Assembly (NCBI RefSeq): GCF_023740735.1
Contig: NZ_JAMRXH010000017.1
Span: 62,001 to 126,000, forward strand
Origin: Nocardia sp. CDC159
GTDB taxonomy: Bacteria; Actinomycetota; Actinomycetes; Mycobacteriales; Mycobacteriaceae
Reading direction: 5' to 3'
DNA: 64,000 nucleotides
The notes under the pieces were generated by a model that was not told where the DNA came from, made no database searches, and saw only the letters and a list, made by a program, of their open reading frames with translations. The translations under genes and the position numbers were made by a program. Positions 60,601 to 64,000 of the stretch are shown in pieces (the first letter of the stretch is position 1; every line of letters starts with the position of its first letter).

Positions 60601-61071
60601 GAGCGGATCGCGAGTGCGGAACAGCAGGAACGTGATCCGGGTGACGTCCGGTCCGAGATCACCGCGAGCGACCGATCCGAGCGCGCCGCCGAGGAACCGG
60701 CCGCCGATGCCGATCGCGTCGCGAGTGGGGAGGAGCGGGCCGCGCGCAGCGGCAGCCGACCCGGCGAGGGCGATCGGTTCGATCGGGCGGCCGCGGTCGC
60801 GGACGCGCGGGCCGAGTCCCCTGCCGACGATTCCCAGGACGGGCAGCCGGCGGCCGACAGCGGTCGGCGCGGTCGACGCCGGGTGGCCCGCACGACGGCC
60901 GCCCCGAGTACCGACAGCAAGGGTGCGGTCTTCGTGCTGAGCAGTGCCGATCAGGAGCAGGGGCCGAGTTTCACGCTCGACGACATCGCCCCCACCGAGG
61001 TCGCCCCGCGCAGCCGTCCCCGCCGCCGGGCGGCCGGACGGGCCGCCGGAGCGCCGCAGCACTCCGACTGA
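57667..61071 (+). CDS. rne: Ribonuclease E/G with IF2_N-like N-terminus
   Basis: RNase E/G (1134 residues) starts mRNA decay and matures rRNA. Residues about 33-78 resemble the IF2 N-terminal fold (RIRVHALAKLLGTTSKRILAHLTELG). A long acidic and Arg-rich segment follows (about 80-390). The catalytic half has the S1 domain (GNVYLGKVQNVLPSMEAAFVDIGRGRNG), the DNase I-like metal sites in TVIDVNTGKFTG and GGMIVVDFIDM, and the Zn-link CEHCHG. The C-terminal 330 residues are Ala/Arg/Glu-rich and probably unstructured, a likely degradosome scaffold. GTG 57667 has GAGGAG 5 nt upstream. Confidence 0.95.
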   Translation: MADQEPLETSQSNGDSASNEAIGAGEAAQLPERIRVHALAKLLGTTSKRILAHLTELGAEARSPQSSLDRTVAESVRDALVPPEEDRAETTQTTETDTAAAAPVVEAETTEAAEQPRTAPAAPEQAAATGEQPPQRVPAMAGMSQHEVDAPPPAEPPRPPSLFSSPFHHEPQAAEPVVFEPAAVVAAPLFLPPDAAKAEELRRPRRAERETKPEEKVEKQAVEPVAEDSDADSDWDDDQEHGSDERGEEGARSRRRRRGRRGRGRGRGEQHSEHDNDDDSDDTESEQPSTGESADAASESETADAEDSEDGDTPVPEGSSRRRRRRRRRKAGEDSENEPADDDPPNTVVHEREPRNKRRAVDEVQGISGSTRLEAKRQRRRDGREAGRRRPPILTESEFLARRESVDRVMVVREKTFPEHPSATIQVAVLEDNILVEHFVTSTGQASMVGNVYLGKVQNVLPSMEAAFVDIGRGRNGVLYAGEVNWEAAGLGGKERKIEQALKPGDTVLVQVSKDPVGHKGARLTTQISLAGRFLVYVPGGTSTGISRKLPDTERKRLKEILRDIVPQDAGVIIRTASEGVSETELARDVERLQATWKTIEEQSKNGSSAPKTLYEEPDLLVKVIRDLFNEDFSKLVIEGERAWTTVENYIRTVAPDLLARIERYESNGVDVFGSFRIDEQLAKALDRKVWLPSGGTLVIDRTEAMTVIDVNTGKFTGAGGSNLEETVTRNNLEAAEEIVRQLRLRDIGGMIVVDFIDMVLESNRDLVLRRLTEALGRDRTRHQVSEVTSLGLVQMTRKKLGTGLVEAFSTTCEHCHGRGIVVHNYPVETAPAEEGVGRREGRRRRKEKAPAATVAPAPQQPQPEHSEEDAAVKRAHPVALAMAAHQAEEAAAVAVAQSEVAAAAAEAVAAAVADEVEVESAETGRSGGRGGRAGRAARRAMRREARAESAAVAEAGAEPAGTDDDRAEQTAGEEGRSERIASAEQQERDPGDVRSEITASDRSERAAEEPAADADRVASGEERAARSGSRPGEGDRFDRAAAVADARAESPADDSQDGQPAADSGRRGRRRVARTTAAPSTDSKGAVFVLSSADQEQGPSFTLDDIAPTEVAPRSRPRRRAAGRAAGAPQHSD

Positions 61072-61080
61072 GCGATGCGT

Positions 61081-61118
61081 GCCGGTGCCCCGCCAGGACG
61101 ATCTGGCGGGGCACCGGC
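61081..61118 (+). terminator. Strong intrinsic terminator of rne
   Basis: A perfect 16-bp stem pairs 61081-61096 (GCCGGTGCCCCGCCAG) with 61103-61118, with a 6-nt loop and CGTTT following. Confidence 0.85.
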
Positions 61119-61149
61119 CGTTTCGGGGCGTGACGTCCGTGACCCCGGT

Positions 61150-61179
61150 TTGGTCGCGGAGCGGGGTGTCGGGTAGCCT
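61150..61179 (+). promoter_or_regulatory. Promoter TTGGTC-18-TAGCCT for rplU-rpmA
   Basis: TTGGTC (61150-61155) and TAGCCT (61174-61179) are 18 bp apart, just after the rne terminator. A start near 61186 would give a leader of about 160 nt before rplU. Confidence 0.5.
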
Positions 61180-61219
61180 TGGACAGTCGCTGCCCGGTGA
61201 CAGCAGTCTGCTGCGTCAT

Positions 61220-61264
61220 ATGAGCCACCAGGCGCCGAGGCGGCATTATTACCAGACCAACTAG
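61220..61264 (+). CDS. Candidate 14-codon leader ORF upstream of rplU
   Basis: ATG 61220 opens MSHQAPRRHYYQTN and ends at TAG 61262-61264, within the rplU leader. No Shine-Dalgarno is seen, so translation is uncertain. It could be an attenuation peptide or chance. Small stem-loops CAGCAG-T-CTGCTG (61201-61213) and CCGG-N6-CCGG lie on either side. Confidence 0.25.
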   Translation: MSHQAPRRHYYQTN

Positions 61265-61347
61265 CGGCGGTCTCCGGTGTCAACCGGCAGGTGCGCCGCG
61301 CGAAGCCAAGTGCCGAGCACTAGTAGAGAGAAGAGGGCAGCCGACCG

Positions 61348-61659
61348 ATGGCAACGTACGCGATCGTCAAGACCGGCGGAAAGCAGTACAAGGTCGCGGT
61401 CGGTGACCTGGTGAAGGTCGAGAAGCTCGAGGGTGAGCCGGGCACCGCGGTGTCGCTGGAGCCGGTGCTGGTCGTCGATGGCGCCAAGCTGACCACCGAC
61501 AAGGACGCGCTGGCCAAGATTTCGGTGTCCGCCGAGGTGGTCGATCAGACCAAGGGCCCGAAGATCCGCATCCACAAGTTCAAGAACAAGACCGGCTACC
61601 ACAAGCGTCAGGGCCACCGTCAGAAGCTGACGGTCCTGAAGGTCACCGGCATCAAGTAA
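61348..61659 (+). CDS. rplU: 50S ribosomal protein L21
   Basis: L21 (103 residues) is a 23S rRNA-binding protein of the large subunit. It begins MATYAIVKTGGKQYKVAVGDLVKVEKL and ends with GYHKRQGHRQKLTVLKVTGI, both diagnostic. A purine tract AGAGAGAAGAGGG serves as Shine-Dalgarno. It is cotranscribed with rpmA, 53 nt downstream. Confidence 0.98.
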   Translation: MATYAIVKTGGKQYKVAVGDLVKVEKLEGEPGTAVSLEPVLVVDGAKLTTDKDALAKISVSAEVVDQTKGPKIRIHKFKNKTGYHKRQGHRQKLTVLKVTGIK

Positions 61660-61712
61660 GCGGCTACGGGGTTCTCGCCGAGAGAGTCCCAACGTACGAG
61701 GAGTCAACAGCT

Positions 61713-61979
61713 ATGGCACATAAGAAGGGTGCGTCCAGCTCCCGTAACGGCCGCGATTCCAACGCGAAGCGGCTCGGTGTGAAGCGCTACGGCGGTCAGG
61801 TCGTCAAGGCGGGCGAGATCCTGGTCCGGCAGCGCGGCACCCACTTCCACCCCGGCGTGAACGTCGGCCGTGGCGGCGACGACACGCTGTTCGCCCTCGC
61901 GGCGGGCGCGGTCGAGTTCGGCACCAAGCGGGGCCGCAAGACCGTCAACATCGTGGTCCCGGAGCCGGTGCAGGCCTGA
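61713..61979 (+). CDS. rpmA: 50S ribosomal protein L27
   Basis: L27 (88 residues) reaches the peptidyl transferase centre with its N-terminus, here AHKKGASSSRNGRDSNAKRLGVK. GAGEILVRQRGTHFHPGVNVGRGGDDTLFAL-type sequence follows. There is no cleavable N-terminal extension as in Firmicutes. ACGAGGAG precedes the ATG. It is the second gene of the rplU operon, followed by a hairpin repeat before obg. Confidence 0.98.
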   Translation: MAHKKGASSSRNGRDSNAKRLGVKRYGGQVVKAGEILVRQRGTHFHPGVNVGRGGDDTLFALAAGAVEFGTKRGRKTVNIVVPEPVQA

Positions 61980-62068
61980 GCCGCACCGGAGCTTTCCGAC
62001 ACACTTCGAAGCGGGTCAGGGTGATAGCCACCCTGGCCCGTTTTCCTGTTTCCAGCCGACCGATTGAG

Positions 62069-62160
62069 GTCCGCGGCCCGGCTCGTTTCTGGACTGACGG
62101 AGCGGGGGAGCGAAGCGGAGGAGCGGAGGAGGGAAGGAACGAGCCTCGGGGGCCGCGGAC
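62069..62160. repeat. Long bulged hairpin, repeat family B copy 2
   Basis: GTCCGCGGCCC (62069-62079) pairs with 62150-62160 and GGCTCGTT (62080-62087) with 62138-62145, leaving a TCGG bulge (62146-62149). The loop contains repeated GGAGCG/GCGGAG units (62107-62130). The plan copies the element at 57166-57257. Confidence 0.65.
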
Positions 62161-62207
62161 AGCGGTGCCGGAGGCGCCGCCATCGAACACAGAGGATGAT
62201 CAAAGGC

Positions 62208-63665
62208 ATGTCCAAATTCGTCGATCGCGTCGTGCTGCACGTCCGCGCGGGCAAGGGTGGACACGGGTGCGCCTCGGTGCATCGGGAGAAGTACAAGCCG
62301 CTGGGCGGTCCCGACGGGGGCAACGGTGGCAACGGCGGGGATGTGATCCTCGAGGTCGATCCCAACGTGCACACCCTGCTGGACTTCCACTTCCATCCGC
62401 ACGCCAAGGCCGGTAACGGCAAACCCGGTGAGGGCGGCAACCGAAACGGTAAGCAGGGCGAGGAACTGCTGCTGAAGGTCCCCGACGGCACCGTGGTGAT
62501 GAGCACCGCCGGCGAGGTGCTGGCCGATATGGTCGGCGCGGGCTACCGGTTCGTCGCGGCGCAGGGTGGGCGCGGCGGTCTGGGCAATGCGGCGCTGGTG
62601 TCCAAGGCGCGCAAGGCCCCCGGTTTCGCGCTGCTCGGCGAGGAGGGGCAGGAGCGCGACCTCGTCCTCGAGCTGAAGTCGGTGGCCGATGTCGGCCTGG
62701 TCGGTTTTCCGTCGGCGGGGAAGTCGTCGCTGGTGTCGGTGCTGTCGGCGGCCAAGCCGAAGATCGCCGACTATCCGTTCACCACGCTGGTACCCAATCT
62801 GGGTGTGGTGCAGTCCGGTGACACCACCTTCACCGTGGCCGATGTCCCCGGGCTGATTCCCGGTGCCAGCGAGGGCCGCGGTCTGGGCCTGGATTTCCTG
62901 CGGCATCTGGAGCGCTGCGCGGTGCTCGCGCATGTCGTCGACTGCGCCACCCTCGAGCCCGGGCGCGATCCGATCTCGGATGTGGACGCGCTGGAGGCCG
63001 AATTGGCCGCCTACAAGCCCGCCCTGGCCGCCGACGCGGGGCTGGGCGAGCTGGCCGAGCGGCCGCGGGTGGTCATTCTGAACAAGGCCGATATTCCCGA
63101 CGCCGACGAACTCGCCGAATTCGTGCTGCCGGAGTTCGCCAAGCGCGGTTGGCCGGTGTTCAAGATCTCGGCCGTGACCCGGGAAGGCTTGCGCCCATTG
63201 ACATTCGCGCTCGCCGAGATGGTCCGGGCGTATCGCGAGGCGCATCCGAAGGCGGAGCCGAAGCGACAGATCATCCGCCCGATCGCCAAGGGCGACAGCG
63301 GTTTCCGCGTGATCCCCGATCCGGAGGTGGAGGGCGGGTTCATCGTCCAGGGCGAGCGGCCGGAGCGCTGGGTGCGCCAGACCCAGTTCGACAACGACGA
63401 GGCCGTGGGCTATCTGGCCGACCGCCTGGCCCGCCTCGGCGTCGAGGAGGAACTGGTGCGGCTGGGCGCCGAGCCCGGCGCGCCGGTGACCATCGGCGAT
63501 GTCAGCTTCGATTGGGAGCCGCAGATTTCCGCCGGTGTCGAGATCATGATGACTCGGCGCGGCGTGGATCCCCGGTTGGATCAGACCGACCGCATCAGCG
63601 CCGCCGAGCGCAAGCACGCCTCGCGCGTGCGCCGCGGACTGGTGTCGGAGGACGACGAAGAGTAG
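62208..63665 (+). CDS. obg: GTPase Obg (CgtA)
   Basis: Obg (485 residues) is an essential GTPase for 50S assembly and stress signalling. The N-terminal glycine-rich Obg fold (residues 1-158) reads FVDRVVLHVRAGKGGHGCASVHREK and GGPDGGNGGNGGDVILEVD. The G domain has G1 GFPSAGKSS, G3 DVPGLIPGASEGRGLG and G4 NKAD. The C-terminal OCT domain (FRVIPDPEVEGGFIVQGERPERWVRQTQFDNDEAVGYLADRL) and an acidic tail follow. ATG 62208 matches mycobacterial starts; ATG 62196 is in frame too. Confidence 0.96.
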   Translation: MSKFVDRVVLHVRAGKGGHGCASVHREKYKPLGGPDGGNGGNGGDVILEVDPNVHTLLDFHFHPHAKAGNGKPGEGGNRNGKQGEELLLKVPDGTVVMSTAGEVLADMVGAGYRFVAAQGGRGGLGNAALVSKARKAPGFALLGEEGQERDLVLELKSVADVGLVGFPSAGKSSLVSVLSAAKPKIADYPFTTLVPNLGVVQSGDTTFTVADVPGLIPGASEGRGLGLDFLRHLERCAVLAHVVDCATLEPGRDPISDVDALEAELAAYKPALAADAGLGELAERPRVVILNKADIPDADELAEFVLPEFAKRGWPVFKISAVTREGLRPLTFALAEMVRAYREAHPKAEPKRQIIRPIAKGDSGFRVIPDPEVEGGFIVQGERPERWVRQTQFDNDEAVGYLADRLARLGVEEELVRLGAEPGAPVTIGDVSFDWEPQISAGVEIMMTRRGVDPRLDQTDRISAAERKHASRVRRGLVSEDDEE

Positions 63666-63686
63666 CGCGAACAGGTTGGGGTCCAG

Positions 63687-64000
63687 GTGAATTCGAGTAT
63701 TCCGCAGGCGCAGGCCGTGGTGACCGGGGAACTGAACGGGCTCAGTGACGCGCGGCGGGCCATCGCGACCGCGCGCAGCGTCGTGGTCAAGATCGGCTCG
63801 TCCGCGCTGACCAGCCTCGAGGGCGGGCTGTGCACCGATCGGCTCGACGCGCTGGCCGATGCGGTGGAGGCGCGCATGCGCGCCGGTTCGGATCTGGTGG
63901 TGGTGTCCTCGGGCGCCATCGGCGCGGGCATCGCCCCGCTCGGATTGTCCAAGCGGCCGAAGGATCTGGCGACCAAACAGGCCGCCGCGAGCGTGGGCCA
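63687..64000 (+). CDS. proB: Glutamate 5-kinase ProB (3' truncated by window end)
   Basis: The frame is open from GTG 63687 to the window edge (104 codons seen). It encodes the N-terminal part of glutamate 5-kinase, the first step of proline synthesis: ARSVVVKIGSSALTSLEGGL, with the phosphate-binding KIGSS, and LVVVSSGAIGAGIAPLGL, then KDLATKQAAASVGQ. An N-terminal extension of about 30 residues precedes the kinase fold. GTTGGGG is the only purine-rich site upstream. It follows obg by 21 nt, the order known in mycobacteria. Confidence 0.93.
   Translation, partial: MNSSIPQAQAVVTGELNGLSDARRAIATARSVVVKIGSSALTSLEGGLCTDRLDALADAVEARMRAGSDLVVVSSGAIGAGIAPLGLSKRPKDLATKQAAASVG

Noticed and set aside
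62101..62135. Purine-rich GGAGCGAAGCGGAGG run as an array of Shine-Dalgarno sites or a CRISPR-like repeat
   Set aside because: The units are irregular, short and inside the loop of a hairpin; no start codon or spacer structure follows.

Overview
The window is a GC-rich, densely coded actinobacterial chromosome segment. Mycothiol-type enzymes, many GTG/TTG starts, and gene order recalled from Mycobacterium tuberculosis (glbO-aglA, pepN, rpiB-nei, tRNA-Gly/tRNA-Pro, tig-clpP1-clpP2-clpX, valS-folC-DUF4233-ndk-rne-rplU-rpmA-obg-proB, and glpD-tetR-agpS-dagK) place it in the Mycobacteriales. A Nocardia or Rhodococcus relative fits best, because a second clpP pair and an RNA-repair cassette are present. 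The species call is inference. No insertion sequence, phage, integrase or CRISPR array was seen.

Layout. 0-5 kb: truncated haemoglobin, a GH13 alpha-glucosidase, a small CtaJ-like membrane protein, DUF5130, then a ClgR/PopR-type regulator facing a second clpP pair whose promoter-distal subunit has lost the catalytic serine. 5-15 kb: aminopeptidase N, PurC, an FAD reductase, a mycothiol-dependent DsbA-like nitroreductase, an M48 protease, RpiB, endonuclease VIII, a glycine-rich membrane protein and a diguanylate cyclase. 15.5-23.6 kb: two tRNAs, a DUF4389 membrane protein, a Nudix hydrolase, a glyoxalase-fold protein, the Pnkp/Hen1 RNA-repair operon, a DinB-type protein and a degenerate condensation-domain fragment. 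23.6-31.3 kb: phosphoketolase, an FKBP lipoprotein, trigger factor, ClpP1, ClpP2 and ClpX. 31.5-51.8 kb: a region that interrupts the mycobacterial core order, with regulators, the FdhD/FdhF formate dehydrogenase-like pair, an ABC-F protein, a 3' remnant of an Lrp/AsnC gene, a drug-efflux MFS with a divergent MarR, an HxlR regulator coupled to a second molybdopterin enzyme, and the glpD/tetR | agpS/dagK glycerolipid cluster. 52.1-64 kb: the valS-to-proB housekeeping block.

How the genes work together. The window is strong in protein quality control: two ClpP pairs, ClpX, trigger factor, an FKBP, an M48 protease, PepN and a Clp-type regulator that itself ends in a Leu-Ala-Ala degron-like tail. 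RNA metabolism is also well represented (Pnkp/Hen1 end-healing and methylation, RNase E/G, two tRNAs). At least eleven genes have a TANNNT hexamer ending 6-7 nt before the start codon, the signature of leaderless mRNAs known from mycobacteria. Two families of intergenic hairpin repeats and several strong stem-loop terminators separate the transcription units.
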